From positions 186,001 through 250,000 of the forward strand of contig NZ_JARYGZ010000002.1 in the NCBI RefSeq assembly GCF_029906645.1: a stretch of DNA of 64,000 bases, in the 5' to 3' direction. Shown here in pieces: positions 1 to 10,065 of this stretch (the first letter of the stretch is position 1; every line of letters starts with the position of its first letter). The notes under the pieces were generated by a model, which was not told where the DNA came from, did no database searches, and worked only from the letters and a program-made list of their open reading frames with translations. The position numbers were made by a program, and so were the translations under genes. This DNA is from Sphingomonas oryzagri (GTDB lineage Bacteria; Pseudomonadota; Alphaproteobacteria; Sphingomonadales; Sphingomonadaceae).

Positions 1-184
1 CCATCGCCGCGACCTTCGCGAGCGTGCCGTCGCAATCGGCGTTGAGCAGGTCCATCAGCGTATAGAGCTGGATGCCGAGCGGACGCGGGCGGCGGGCCAG
101 CACGCGGCCGCCGAGCGAGGCCGCTGCGGTGCTCGCGGCGGCGGCACCGAGCAGAGCGCGGCGGGACAGGAGAATATCGGCCAT
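1..184 (-). CDS. Secreted sugar phosphate isomerase/epimerase-like protein (N-terminal part only)
   Basis: Only the first 61 residues are in the window; the rest lies beyond base 1. The protein begins MADILLSRRALLGAAAA, an n-region with a twin arginine followed by an Ala-rich hydrophobic stretch, so a Tat-type signal peptide is likely. The first mature residues, LGIQLYTLMDLL, match the opening strand of xylose-isomerase-like TIM barrels (typically GIQLYTLR). Many exported members of that family sit beside TonB receptors in sphingomonads and act on sugar-like substrates, but the substrate cannot be told here. It lies downstream of the receptor at 340-2445 on the same strand, with 155 bases between them. 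Confidence 0.6.
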   Translation of the reverse strand, partial: MADILLSRRALLGAAAASTAAASLGGRVLARRPRPLGIQLYTLMDLLNADCDGTLAKVAAM

Positions 185-339
185 CGAACGGGTCCTCACA
201 GGCAGGGATCGGGAAACAGCGCCGCACTACGCGGCCGGTATCCGACGCCCTTCCTCATCGGACACGCGAAGCGACTGGAACCATTCGCACGCATCGAAAG
301 GCGGCGGCTACCCGTAGGCGGCCGCCACCGTCGATCATG

Positions 340-2445
<2,106 letters not shown>

Positions 2446-2551
2446 TTTACAAAACCCCCGCAATAAGAGTGACACCTCGCCGAAGCGAGCTGATCGTCTT
2501 CCTCCGCTCTCTCTTGTTCCGGCCTTGTCCCGACCGGCCCTGTTCCGGGCC

Positions 2552-2959
2552 TTACGTGTTCGGGATGGCCGCTGTTGCTTCTATCTCGACCAGAAAATCG
2601 GGCAGCGCGAGTGCCGCGACCCCGATGAAGGTGTTGGGCGCGGGCACCGCATCGCCATAGAATTCGCCGACCGCGCCGAGCACCGGCCCGAGCTTGTCCG
2701 GCGAATGATCGACGACGTAGGTGCGCAGGCGCACGATGTCGGCCGGGCCGCAGCCCGCTTCGGCAAGCACCGCCTTGAGATTGGCCAGCGCCTGCCGCGT
2801 CTGCGCGGCGAGATCGCCCGCGCCGACCACGTTGCAATCCTTGTCCCACGCAACCTGACCCGCGAGATGCAGCGTCGCGCCGGCCTCCTGCCGGGTCGCG
2901 TGCGAGAAACCGTAACCGAGCGCATCGTAAAGGCCGGCAGGATTGATGCGGGTGACCAT
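2552..2959 (-). CDS. RidA (YjgF/YER057c/UK114) family protein
   Basis: A 135-residue RidA-like protein. Family members hydrolyse reactive enamine/imine intermediates made by PLP or flavin amine enzymes to the ketone and ammonia. The family core is visible: LHLAGQVAWDKDCNVVGAGDLAAQ, then QALANLKAVLAEAGCGPADIVRLRTYV and the C-terminal PDFLVEIEATA. The usual catalytic arginine of true RidA (in the C[TI]VYLAD...R region) appears as R in VRLRTYVVD. The ATG at 2959 is preceded by GGGAGC. It is 17 bases downstream of the VOC gene and near flavin amine-oxidase-like subunits, which are expected to release imines, so a deaminating role in this pathway is reasonable inference. Confidence 0.85.
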   Translation of the reverse strand: MVTRINPAGLYDALGYGFSHATRQEAGATLHLAGQVAWDKDCNVVGAGDLAAQTRQALANLKAVLAEAGCGPADIVRLRTYVVDHSPDKLGPVLGAVGEFYGDAVPAPNTFIGVAALALPDFLVEIEATAAIPNT

Positions 2960-2976
2960 GGCGCGATGCTCCCTTT

Positions 2977-3471
2977 TCAGTCGACGATCTCGAGCTGAAG
3001 CCCGAACGGATCCAGCACATATTGGTTGGTCTTGCCGGCGAGCGGACCGGCGTCGATCGCGATGGGCGCCATCGCGACACAGCCATGCGCTTCGAGCCAC
3101 GCGATCGCGGCCGGCACGTCCTCGACCCTGAGGCCGAGATGGTTGCCGCCCAGATCGCAGTTGCGCGGCGGCGTCGCGGTCGCAGAACCCGGCTTGTCAT
3201 ACGCGACCAGCTGGAGGCACCCGCCGCCCGGAAACTGCAGCATGGCGAGCGTCAGCCGCGCACCGGCGACGTTGACGTGGGCCTCCATCCAGTCCCGGCC
3301 ATCCGCGCCCGGCGGCATGTCCGCGGCATCGAGAGGCCCCATGCGGAACAGCTCGACCGCACCGAGCACGTCGCCATAGAAACGTAACGCGGCGTCGATA
3401 TCGGCGACGGTGCGCGACATGTGATCAACTGTGAAAACCGGACGCTTGGTGCCTTCGATCGGCGTTTGCAT
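2977..3471 (-). CDS. VOC (glyoxalase/dioxygenase superfamily) protein
   Basis: A 164-residue vicinal-oxygen-chelate protein. Two beta-alpha-beta-beta-beta modules are visible: FTVDHMSRTVADIDAALRFYGDVLG near the start, and GGNHLGLRVEDVPAAIAWLEAHG in the second half, ending DPFGLQLEIVD. Candidate metal ligands are the H in VDHMS, the E in WMEAHV, the H in GNHLGL and the E in LQLEIVD, the usual H-E-H-E set. The reaction (isomerase, dioxygenase, epimerase or lyase) cannot be deduced. I start at the ATG at 3471, which has AGGAG about 12 bases upstream; an in-frame start at 3528 lacks support. A 15-bp palindrome at 3551-3565 lies upstream, matching one in front of the LysR gene. Confidence 0.85.
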   Translation of the reverse strand: MQTPIEGTKRPVFTVDHMSRTVADIDAALRFYGDVLGAVELFRMGPLDAADMPPGADGRDWMEAHVNVAGARLTLAMLQFPGGGCLQLVAYDKPGSATATPPRNCDLGGNHLGLRVEDVPAAIAWLEAHGCVAMAPIAIDAGPLAGKTNQYVLDPFGLQLEIVD

Positions 3472-3550
3472 GTCCCGCCACTCCTCGCTGTCGACAGGCA
3501 AGCTGACAGGCGGGAAACCCTCGATCAACGCACTGATTGCTTCACTTTTG

Positions 3551-3565
3551 TTGCGTAAAACGCAA
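3551..3565. promoter_or_regulatory. Palindromic operator candidate TTGCG-N5-CGCAA, copy 1
   Basis: The 15 bases TTGCGTAAAACGCAA form a perfect 5-bp inverted repeat around a 5-base AT-rich spacer and contain the T-N11-A core of LysR-type sites. It lies 80 bases upstream of the VOC start and directly after the stop codon of the flavoprotein gene that ends at 3567. The same arms and spacing recur at 7481-7495 next to the LysR gene. I infer that both are bound by that regulator. Confidence 0.65.
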
Positions 3566-3566
3566 A

Positions 3567-4970
3567 CTAGCCTTGGGTCTTCGCGTCCGCGACGGCGCCG
3601 ATCGGGGTGGGCCGAACGGGCATTCGCGGCTCGAACGCCCCCTGCGGGCGGGAAGGCGGCATCATGGCGCGAAGGTGATGCTCGCAGCCCCGTCCCTGGC
3701 AGCGCCCCATGCCGGTGCGGGTCAAGCGCTTGATCGCATTGGGTCCGGCATCGGGATTGCCGGCGATGGCGTCGGCCAGCGTGCCGCGCAGAATGTCCTC
3801 GCAGCGACAGATGACGGTGCCGTCATCGGCCAGGTGGGGCCAGAACGGCGTCGGGTCCGCCGTCGCCGCGAGCATCTCGGCGAAGCGCCGGGCCGAACGA
3901 AGGCGCCGCCTCGTCGGGCCGGCGCGACGCACGGCATCGCCGGACTCGATCGATCCCGAGTCGGAGGCGATGCCCAGACCGGCGATCACCCCCTCCAGCA
4001 TCGAAACCTCGGCGCCGGCCACCCCCGTCACCTCTCCGGCGACATAGAGGCCGGGCACGCTTGCGCGCATCCATTCGTCATGGCGGATGCGCCAGCCGCC
4101 CGTCCCGGCGATCGGGATCGCATCGGCCCCGAGCGCGCGCGGCAGGTCGCTCTGCGGCAGGAATCCGAAGCACGTCGCGACCGAATCGCAGGCGATCGTC
4201 TCCGCGACCGGACCCGGCCTGCCGTCCACGAGCTTCGCGACCCGGACGGCCGCGACGCTCTCCCCGCCGTCCGCTGCCACGACGATCCGCCCGAACCGCA
4301 CCGGCACGCCCGCCCGCGCGAGACGGGCCATCGCGCCCGCCGCGGCCGCGAGCGTGCCGGCATGGGCCATGGCCACGCCCGGCGCACGCAGCAGCGCCGC
4401 GCCGCGCGCCGGCGTCTGCGCGAAGAGGATTGCGGCCACCATACCGCCCGCCTTGACGATCTGATCGGCCAGGATGAGCTGCAGCGGATGCGTCCCCGCC
4501 AGCACGAACCGCTCGCCCGGCACGATCTGCTGCGCCTTGACGAACACCTGCACCGCGCCCGCGCTGGTCACGCCGGGCAAGGTCCAGCCGGGAAAGGCGA
4601 CGGGCATGTCGTAGCAGCCGGTCGCGACGAGCAGGCGGCGCGCGCGCAGCATCGACGCTCCGCGAGGACCGGCGAGCATCAGGTCGAAACCGTCGTCGCT
4701 CCGATAGACCGAATGGACGGACTGGCCGGTCAGCACCCGCGCCGGCAGTGCCTCCGCGCGGGCAAGCTGCGCCTTCACCGCGCCATAGGCGCGGCCGGGC
4801 AACCAGTTGCCGACACGGAATGTCGCCGGGGGCTGCCGCAATATCTGCCCGCCCAGCCGCTGCTGCTCGTCCACGATGGCGACGGTCAGCCCGGCACCGG
4901 TCGCCACTTCGGCCGCCGCCATCCCCGCCGGCCCGCCGCCCACGATCGCGAGATCGACGACATCCGTCAT
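3567..4970 (-). CDS. FAD/NAD(P)-binding oxidoreductase, HcnB / D-hydroxyproline dehydrogenase alpha-like subunit
   Basis: A 467-residue flavoprotein resembling the alpha subunit of three-part amine dehydrogenases (HcnB, octopine/nopaline oxidase subunit A, LhpE of D-hydroxyproline dehydrogenase). It starts with the FAD motif IVGGGPAGMAAAEVA (residues 9-23), has the second-domain NAD-type fold and GLYVAGEVTGVAGA near residue 330. The C-terminus holds a bacterioferritin-associated-ferredoxin-like Cys set: VICRCEDILRG followed by TGMGRCQGRGCE, four cysteines as expected for an extra [2Fe-2S] cluster. The start ATG at 4970 overlaps the TGA of the upstream ferredoxin-like gene (ATGA), indicating translational coupling. 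Substrate is inferred to be a D-amino or imino acid. Confidence 0.85.
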   Translation of the reverse strand: MTDVVDLAIVGGGPAGMAAAEVATGAGLTVAIVDEQQRLGGQILRQPPATFRVGNWLPGRAYGAVKAQLARAEALPARVLTGQSVHSVYRSDDGFDLMLAGPRGASMLRARRLLVATGCYDMPVAFPGWTLPGVTSAGAVQVFVKAQQIVPGERFVLAGTHPLQLILADQIVKAGGMVAAILFAQTPARGAALLRAPGVAMAHAGTLAAAAGAMARLARAGVPVRFGRIVVAADGGESVAAVRVAKLVDGRPGPVAETIACDSVATCFGFLPQSDLPRALGADAIPIAGTGGWRIRHDEWMRASVPGLYVAGEVTGVAGAEVSMLEGVIAGLGIASDSGSIESGDAVRRAGPTRRRLRSARRFAEMLAATADPTPFWPHLADDGTVICRCEDILRGTLADAIAGNPDAGPNAIKRLTRTGMGRCQGRGCEHHLRAMMPPSRPQGAFEPRMPVRPTPIGAVADAKTQG

Positions 4971-5254
4971 GACAGGGGCTGCCCGGTCGCGATGCGCAGG
5001 CCTTCCTCGGCGGGAAGCAGGCAGGCGCGCACCGCGATGCCGCGCCCGTCGTCCAGCCGCACCATGCACTCGCAGCATGTCCCCATGTTGCAATAGAGGC
5101 CACGCGCGCAGCCATGCGCATCGATACGGAAACGCCGCCGCCCCGCAGCCGTCATCACCGCCGCGACGGTTTCCCCGGCAAATCCTCCGATCGGTTCGCC
5201 GTCGACGAAGATCGTCAGCGCGGCGCCACGCGCAACCTGGTCCGTGATCCGCAT
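4967..5254 (-). CDS. (2Fe-2S)-binding protein, HcnA-like gamma subunit
   Basis: A 95-residue small iron-sulfur protein of the Fer2_4 type. The cysteine pattern HGCARGLYCNMGTCCECMV is the [2Fe-2S] loop found in HcnA, SoxA N-termini and LhpF. FVDGEPIGGFAGETVAAVMTAAG before it is the ubiquitin-like beta-grasp opening. It lies between two FAD subunits (1-base gap to the upstream one, 4-base overlap with the downstream one), the standard gene order for heterotrimeric dehydrogenases that pass electrons from the substrate flavin to quinone. I start at the ATG at 5254; earlier in-frame starts would run into the neighbouring gene. Confidence 0.85.
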   Translation of the reverse strand: MRITDQVARGAALTIFVDGEPIGGFAGETVAAVMTAAGRRRFRIDAHGCARGLYCNMGTCCECMVRLDDGRGIAVRACLLPAEEGLRIATGQPLS

Positions 5255-5255
5255 A

Positions 5256-6437
5256 TCAGCCCATGAAGCTATTGAGATGCTCGTAGCGCGCCGGCGAGAA
5301 ATCGGCGAGGTCGCCGGCATCCCGCCCCTCGACGATCGTATCGGCCAGCAGACGCGCGAAGGTCGGGCCGAGCGTAAAGGCCGATCCGCCCCCCGCGACA
5401 TACACGCCGCGCATCCGCGGCACCTCCCCGACCACCGGCAGCTGGTCCGACGACACGGCGACCGTGCCCGTCCACGTCCGCACGAGGTTCAGCCCCGCGA
5501 CACGTGGGACGATATCGGTCGCGGCGGCGAGGTTGCCCGCGATCGAGCCGGCGATCGGCGCGGGCGGACGCGACAGGTCGAAGCCGGTTCCGTCGGCGCG
5601 CTGCGCGAGCCGGCTCGGCCAGCCGCCGCCGATCAGCACGTTGCCCGCCCCCGCCTGCTTCATCGACAGCCGCCGCCCGACATGCTGCACCAGGTGCGGA
5701 ATGAAGGGAGCGCAGCGCTCGGTCACGTTCATCGTCAGGCCGAGCGGGAAGACGGGCAGGTGCAGGTTGAGCATGGCGCCGATCGTCGCGATCCAGGCGC
5801 CGGCCGCGATCACCACGCGATCGGCGCGGACATGCAGCGCGCCGCATTGCGCCTCGAAACCGCCGGCGACCTTCCGCAGCCCACGGACGGGGCTGTGCGA
5901 GACGATCCGCGCGCCTTCGTGGACGGCCGCCGCCGCAAACGCCGGGGTCACCTTCTTGGGATCGGCATGGCCCTCGTCCGGCGCCCATAGCGCGGCGGCG
6001 ACTTGCGGCCCCAGATACGGTGCGCGATCACGCGCCTGCCCGCCGTCGATCAGCCGCGTCGCCATGCCGGCCGCTTCTTCCAGCCGCGCCTTGCGGTCGA
6101 GCAGGTCCACCTGTTCGGGCGTCTCGGCGACCATCAGCCCGCCGTTCATCGCGACACCCAGCGGCGTGCCGAGCAGCGCCTCCAGCCCGCGCCATTCGTC
6201 GATCGCCCGACGATTGAGGCGGATGACGCGCGCGGCCTGCGCCATCACCGCATCGCCCTGCTCGAGAAAGCGCCGCTCCATCTGGAAATGGAGCGAGCCG
6301 GCATTCTGGCCGGAGGCGACGGCGTTGACGTCCCCCGCCTCGGCCACCAGCACGGACAGGCCGGCCCGCGCGAGATGGAATGCCGTGGCGCAGCCGACCA
6401 GGCCGCCGCCGACGATCAGGACGTCGGTTCGGCCCAT
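5256..6437 (-). CDS. DAO-family FAD oxidoreductase, HcnC / D-hydroxyproline dehydrogenase beta-like subunit
   Basis: A 393-residue D-amino-acid-oxidase-fold flavoprotein. The dinucleotide motif VLIVGGGLVGCATAFHLARAG sits at residues 6-26, followed by a DAO-type GQNAGSLHFQ segment (compare SG.N.G) and the C-terminal TWTGTVAVSSDQLPVVGEVP and YVAGGGSAFTLGPTFARLLAD, the usual second FAD contact. Family members of this type (HcnC, SoxB, LhpB) carry the substrate-oxidising flavin. The start ATG at 6437 lies 22 bases inside the end of the DapA-family gene, so the two are coupled. Together with the next two genes downstream it should form a membrane-linked dehydrogenase for an amino or imino acid. 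Confidence 0.87.
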   Translation of the reverse strand: MGRTDVLIVGGGLVGCATAFHLARAGLSVLVAEAGDVNAVASGQNAGSLHFQMERRFLEQGDAVMAQAARVIRLNRRAIDEWRGLEALLGTPLGVAMNGGLMVAETPEQVDLLDRKARLEEAAGMATRLIDGGQARDRAPYLGPQVAAALWAPDEGHADPKKVTPAFAAAAVHEGARIVSHSPVRGLRKVAGGFEAQCGALHVRADRVVIAAGAWIATIGAMLNLHLPVFPLGLTMNVTERCAPFIPHLVQHVGRRLSMKQAGAGNVLIGGGWPSRLAQRADGTGFDLSRPPAPIAGSIAGNLAAATDIVPRVAGLNLVRTWTGTVAVSSDQLPVVGEVPRMRGVYVAGGGSAFTLGPTFARLLADTIVEGRDAGDLADFSPARYEHLNSFMG

Positions 6438-7381
6438 GCGGCCCTGGCAGGCTCGACCTCGAGGCAGCCGAGCGAGCGCAAAGTTTCCGCGATCGTCGCG
6501 GCGTCCTCGGCCGACACGTCCCGGAACGGCGCGCGGACATAGCCGCCGGGCAGGCCCCGCGCGTTGAAGGCCGCCTTGAGGATCGCCGCGCCCGAACCGA
6601 ACTTGCCGACGAGCCGCGGCGTGAACCAGTCGCGCATCAGCACGCGATCCTTGGCGCCGCACATCCGCGCCGCCTCGACGTCGCCCTTCCACAGATTGTC
6701 GAAGAAGCCGGTCTGGTAGCGCCCCAGCACGCCGCCCGCCCCCATCGTGCCATCCGCGTCATGGGCTTGCACCAGGGTGATACCGACCTCGTCCATCGTG
6801 ACACCGAAGACCCGCACCTGATCCTTGAGCGCGAAGAAGGCATTCATGAACCGCGAGAGATCGGATGTCGATTGCTTGATGGCGACAACCGCATCGAGCT
6901 CCGCGAGCCGGCTGAGCAGCTCGATCGACATGTCAATGTTGGTACCCGGCGGCCAGTTGTAGATGCAGATCGGCAGGCGGCTGCGCTCTGCGATCTGGGT
7001 GTAGAAGGCCAGCAGATCGCCCTCGTCCGGCATGGCGTAGGGCGGCGGGGTCACCAGCACGCCGTCGAACCCGCAGCTGTGGGCATGATCGATATGTTCG
7101 ACGACCTCGTCGGGCGTGAACGCGCTGCATCCCGCGATCAGCGGCAGCCGGCCGGCCATCTGCGCCGCCGCGGCCGAGAACAGCCTGTGGCGCTCCCCGC
7201 CGCGCAGGCTGAACCACTCGCCGGTCGTCCCGGCGATCACCAGGCCGTGCATACCTTCGGCGTGCAGCCATTCCAGCAGGCCGCCGAGGGCCGGAAGATC
7301 GAGCTGCCGATCCCTGTCGAACGGCGTCGTTATGGCAGGAAGATAACCGCGCCAGCCGACGCGCCCCCGTTTGTCACTCAC
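6416..7381 (-). CDS. DapA-family (dihydrodipicolinate synthase / N-acetylneuraminate lyase superfamily) lyase or deaminase
   Basis: A 321-residue class I aldolase-like TIM barrel. Family marks are YLPAITTPFD (13-22), the GTTGEW loop (51-56), a tyrosine at 141 in CIYNWPPGTN and the Schiff-base lysine K169 in AVVAIKQSTSD. Paralogues next to three-part D-hydroxyproline dehydrogenases deaminate pyrroline-4-hydroxy-2-carboxylate to 2-oxoglutarate semialdehyde, and that is the best precedent. Other options are a keto-deoxy-sugar aldolase or dehydratase. I start at the GTG at 7381 because AAGGGA lies about 9 bases upstream and the homology begins a few residues later. It heads the minus-strand unit facing the LysR gene, with an operator candidate at 7481-7495 between them. 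Confidence 0.85.
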   Translation of the reverse strand: MSDKRGRVGWRGYLPAITTPFDRDRQLDLPALGGLLEWLHAEGMHGLVIAGTTGEWFSLRGGERHRLFSAAAAQMAGRLPLIAGCSAFTPDEVVEHIDHAHSCGFDGVLVTPPPYAMPDEGDLLAFYTQIAERSRLPICIYNWPPGTNIDMSIELLSRLAELDAVVAIKQSTSDLSRFMNAFFALKDQVRVFGVTMDEVGITLVQAHDADGTMGAGGVLGRYQTGFFDNLWKGDVEAARMCGAKDRVLMRDWFTPRLVGKFGSGAAILKAAFNARGLPGGYVRAPFRDVSAEDAATIAETLRSLGCLEVEPARAAWAEPTS

Positions 7382-7480
7382 GCGCTTTCCCTTACCCTGC
7401 CGCCGCAAGGAAGGCGGCCGCCCGGAATCATCTGCACGCATTGCCAGTGCGTCGTCCAGCGCACGCGATCGTGGACTTCT

Positions 7481-7495
7481 TTGCGTTTTTCGCAA
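7481..7495. promoter_or_regulatory. Palindromic operator candidate TTGCG-N5-CGCAA, copy 2
   Basis: TTGCGTTTTTCGCAA is a perfect 5-bp inverted repeat with a 5-base T-rich spacer, identical in arms and spacing to 3551-3565. It sits in the 150-base divergent region, 36 bases before the LysR start and 99 bases before the DapA-family start, the usual place for a LysR autoregulatory and activation site (T-N11-A core). Its role is inferred from position and recurrence. Confidence 0.7.
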
Positions 7496-7531
7496 TATGC
7501 TGGTGCGGCAACGCGAGGAGGACCGCCCGCC

Positions 7532-8428
7532 GTGGAAGCAGGAATGCGCTATTTCTATGAGGCCGCGAACCAGGGATCGATGCGCCTCGCGAGCGAGAAG
7601 CTGGGGGTCGCCGTCTCGTCGATCAGCCGCCAGATCGCGCAGCTGGAAGCCGAGCTGGGCGTCCCCCTGATCGAACGCGGCCGCCGTTCGGTAAAGCTCA
7701 CCGAGGCCGGGCGGCTGACCTACGAATTCCATCGTGCCAACATGATCGAGCAGGACATCTTCCGATCGAAGATCCACGGCCTGCGGGGCGTGCGCACCGG
7801 CCTGATCCAGCTCGCGGTCGGCGAGGGCTTTCTCGGCAGCGCCTTCTTCGAGACGGTCAACGCCTTCCACGCCACCAATCCGGGCCTTCGCATCGAAACC
7901 CACGTCGCCGCGACCAGCGAGATCGTCCGCATGGTGCAGGAGGACGAGGCCCATATCGGCCTGGTCCTGCAGATCGAGCCGGAGCCCAAGATCCGGATCC
8001 GTGTCTCGGCATCGCAGGATCTGATGGTGCTGACCCATCCCTCGCACCCGCTCACCCGCAAATCGGAAATCTCGATCGCGGATCTCGCGCAGCACGACCT
8101 GTGCCTTCCCCCGCGCGGCTTTCGCATCCGCCAGCTCCTCGCGAGCGCGGAGGCGGCGGCGGGAATCTATCTGGAGCCCGCGATCACCACGAGTTCGATC
8201 GTGATGATGCGGGACCTGGCGGCACAGGGGCGGGTCGCGACTGTCCTGCCGAGGATCGCGGTTCTGGGCGAACTCGGCTCCCGGCGGCTCACGGCCATCC
8301 CCTTTGCCGGCAACACGCTCGAATCGACATCGATCAACCTGATTTCGCGTCTCGGCCGGCAGCTGCATGGCGCTCCCGCCAAATTCATGGCGGTTCTCGA
8401 AGCGAAGATACGAGGCTGGGCCGGCTGA
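7532..8428 (+). CDS. LysR-family transcriptional regulator
   Basis: A 298-residue LysR-type regulator. The N-terminal winged helix is complete (MRYFYEAANQGSMRLASEKL, then VSSISRQIAQLEAELG and PLIERGRRSVKLTEAGR), followed by a periplasmic-binding-protein-like effector domain (LIQLAVGEGFLGSAFFETV, ..DLMVLTHPSHPL..). I start at the GTG at 7532, where AGGAGG lies 10 bases upstream; the ATG at 7544 would be 22 bases from that site. It is divergent from the DapA-family and dehydrogenase genes and is the obvious candidate to control them. The T-N11-A palindromes at 7481 and 3551 are its probable sites. Confidence 0.9.
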   Translation: MEAGMRYFYEAANQGSMRLASEKLGVAVSSISRQIAQLEAELGVPLIERGRRSVKLTEAGRLTYEFHRANMIEQDIFRSKIHGLRGVRTGLIQLAVGEGFLGSAFFETVNAFHATNPGLRIETHVAATSEIVRMVQEDEAHIGLVLQIEPEPKIRIRVSASQDLMVLTHPSHPLTRKSEISIADLAQHDLCLPPRGFRIRQLLASAEAAAGIYLEPAITTSSIVMMRDLAAQGRVATVLPRIAVLGELGSRRLTAIPFAGNTLESTSINLISRLGRQLHGAPAKFMAVLEAKIRGWAG

Positions 8429-8478
8429 CGGCGGCCGCGCGTTCGGCGTATGCCAGCGGCAGGCGACGGGCCTGCGCT

Positions 8479-9738
8479 TCAAGGGCGAAGTGGCTGATCC
8501 GCTGGCCGACGTCGATGGTGCAGAGCATCGCGGTGGATGCCCTTGGCCAGCGTGTAGGCGCCTACCACGGCCGCCGCGACGCCCGATCCGGCCCCCACCC
8601 CCAGGGACCAGCGCGGGCCGAAATGATCCGCCACGAAACCGGCGATCGGTGCCCCGATCGGCGTGCCGCCCAGCGCGACCCCGATGCGCAACGCCATCAC
8701 CCGGCCGCGCATCGCCGGCTCGGTGGAAAGCTGCATCAGGCTGTTGCTGGTATTGGTGAAGGTCAGCGCCGCGATACCGATCACCACCAGAGCGGCGGCG
8801 AACAGCCAGTAACCCGGCGCGATCGCCGCCAACGCGCAGCCGATCCCGAAGACGGCGGCGCCACCGGCCAGTGCCTCGAATCGCGGCAGGTCGCGATGCG
8901 CGTTGAGCAGCGCACCGCTCATCGTCCCGATCGCCATGATCGAGGAAAGCAGACCGTAGCCGCGCGCATCGACGTGGAAAACGCTCACCGCCATCGTCGA
9001 GATGAAGATCGGGAAGTTGAGACCGAAGGTGCCGACCAGGAACAGCATCACCAGGATCGCCTGCAGATCCCGCCGCGCCCAGACGTAGCGGAACCCCTCG
9101 GTCAACCCTCCCCGCTTGCGCGCCGCGCGGGGGTTGGCGTGCAGATCCCCGGCGCGCAGCAGCAGCAGCGAGATCAGCACCGCGACGAAGGACAGGCCGT
9201 TGCCTAGGAAGGCCCAGCCCGTGCCGACGGTGGCGATGGCCAATCCCGATACGGCCGGCCCGATCATGCGGGCGGCATTGAACGAGGTTGAATTGAGCGC
9301 GACCGCATTGGCGAGGTCGGCGTCGCCGACCAGTTCCGCAACGAACGTCTGGCGAACCGGCGCGTCGAACGCGGCCGCGGTGCCGAACAGGAACGCGAAG
9401 AGATAGACCTGCCATAATTGCACGACGCCGGTGACGGTCAGCAGCCCGAGTGCCAGCGCCAGCACCGCCATCGCGCCCTGCGTCGCGATCAGCAGCTTGC
9501 GCTGGTTGAGCCGGTCCGCAGCCAGCCCCGTCCACGGCAGGAACAGCAATTGCGGCCCGAACTGCAGGCCCATGACGATGCCGACCGTCGATGCGCTGTG
9601 GTGGGTGAGCGTGGTGAGAACCAGCCAGTCCTGCGCGGTGCGCTGCACCCAGGTGCCGATGTTGGACACGAATGCCCCGGCCGCCCAGATGCGATAGTTG
9701 GTGCTGCGCAGTGACCGGAAGGCACCCATGCCGCTCAC
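8479..9738 (-). CDS. MFS transporter (EntS-like / MFS_3 type)
   Basis: A 419-residue major facilitator with about 12 hydrophobic segments. The N-terminus FRSLRSTNYRIWAAGAFVSNIGTWVQRTAQDWLVLT and the loop GLAADRLNQRKLL (the A-motif G...DR...RR/K) are typical of the MFS_3 / EntS-like group, which mostly exports small molecules. The start ATG at 9738 overlaps the TGA of the upstream membrane protein by 4 bases. It is the last gene of the marR operon, so a drug or metabolite efflux role under MarR control is likely. The substrate is unknown. The final 20 or so residues are Arg/Pro-rich and not conserved-looking. Confidence 0.87.
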   Translation of the reverse strand: MSGMGAFRSLRSTNYRIWAAGAFVSNIGTWVQRTAQDWLVLTTLTHHSASTVGIVMGLQFGPQLLFLPWTGLAADRLNQRKLLIATQGAMAVLALALGLLTVTGVVQLWQVYLFAFLFGTAAAFDAPVRQTFVAELVGDADLANAVALNSTSFNAARMIGPAVSGLAIATVGTGWAFLGNGLSFVAVLISLLLLRAGDLHANPRAARKRGGLTEGFRYVWARRDLQAILVMLFLVGTFGLNFPIFISTMAVSVFHVDARGYGLLSSIMAIGTMSGALLNAHRDLPRFEALAGGAAVFGIGCALAAIAPGYWLFAAALVVIGIAALTFTNTSNSLMQLSTEPAMRGRVMALRIGVALGGTPIGAPIAGFVADHFGPRWSLGVGAGSGVAAAVVGAYTLAKGIHRDALHHRRRPADQPLRP

Positions 9739-10064
9739 GGCGTCTCCACGACATCACCGCCATGGAAGCGGCCGAAATGACGGGCCGAGAACAGGCCGAT
9801 AGCCACCATCCCCAGTCCGGTCGCCGCTGCGTCCGGCAGGGCGCGCGGATCGAACGCGCCGACGTGGCAGATCAGCCCATAAGCCACCGCGAGATTGAAC
9901 AGCCCCCACAGCATGTTGACGGTCGACGACGACAGACCCTCGCCCGGCGGCGTGGCGAACGGGCTTTGGAACGGTCGTCCGGTCGCGCCGCTGACGACAT
10001 GCGGAACCGCGTTCATCAGGAACAGCCCGCCGAAGAACCAGGACAGAAGATGGAGCCAGGTCAT
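9735..10064 (-). CDS. Small membrane protein, unknown function
   Basis: A 109-residue protein with three predicted hydrophobic helices (WLHLLSWFFGGLFLMNAVPHVV, then VNMLWGLFNLAVAYGLICHV, then a weak one around TGLGMVAIGLF). The segment FFGGLFLMNAVPHVVSGATGRPFQSPFATPPG is a recognisable feature of a family of uncharacterised membrane proteins often found near transport genes. It starts one base after the stop of the isochorismatase-like gene and overlaps the MFS start, so it belongs to the same operon. No enzymatic motif is visible. I cannot assign a function. Confidence 0.75.
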   Translation of the reverse strand: MTWLHLLSWFFGGLFLMNAVPHVVSGATGRPFQSPFATPPGEGLSSSTVNMLWGLFNLAVAYGLICHVGAFDPRALPDAAATGLGMVAIGLFSARHFGRFHGGDVVETP

Positions 10065-10065
10065 G

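Noticed and set aside
6416-9763. A continuous 1115-codon minus-strand frame, suggesting a fusion of the DapA-like enzyme with an upstream protein
   Set aside because: The part above 7381 is antisense to the LysR gene and out of frame with the MFS gene. It shows no motifs, and a ribosome site supports the GTG at 7381.
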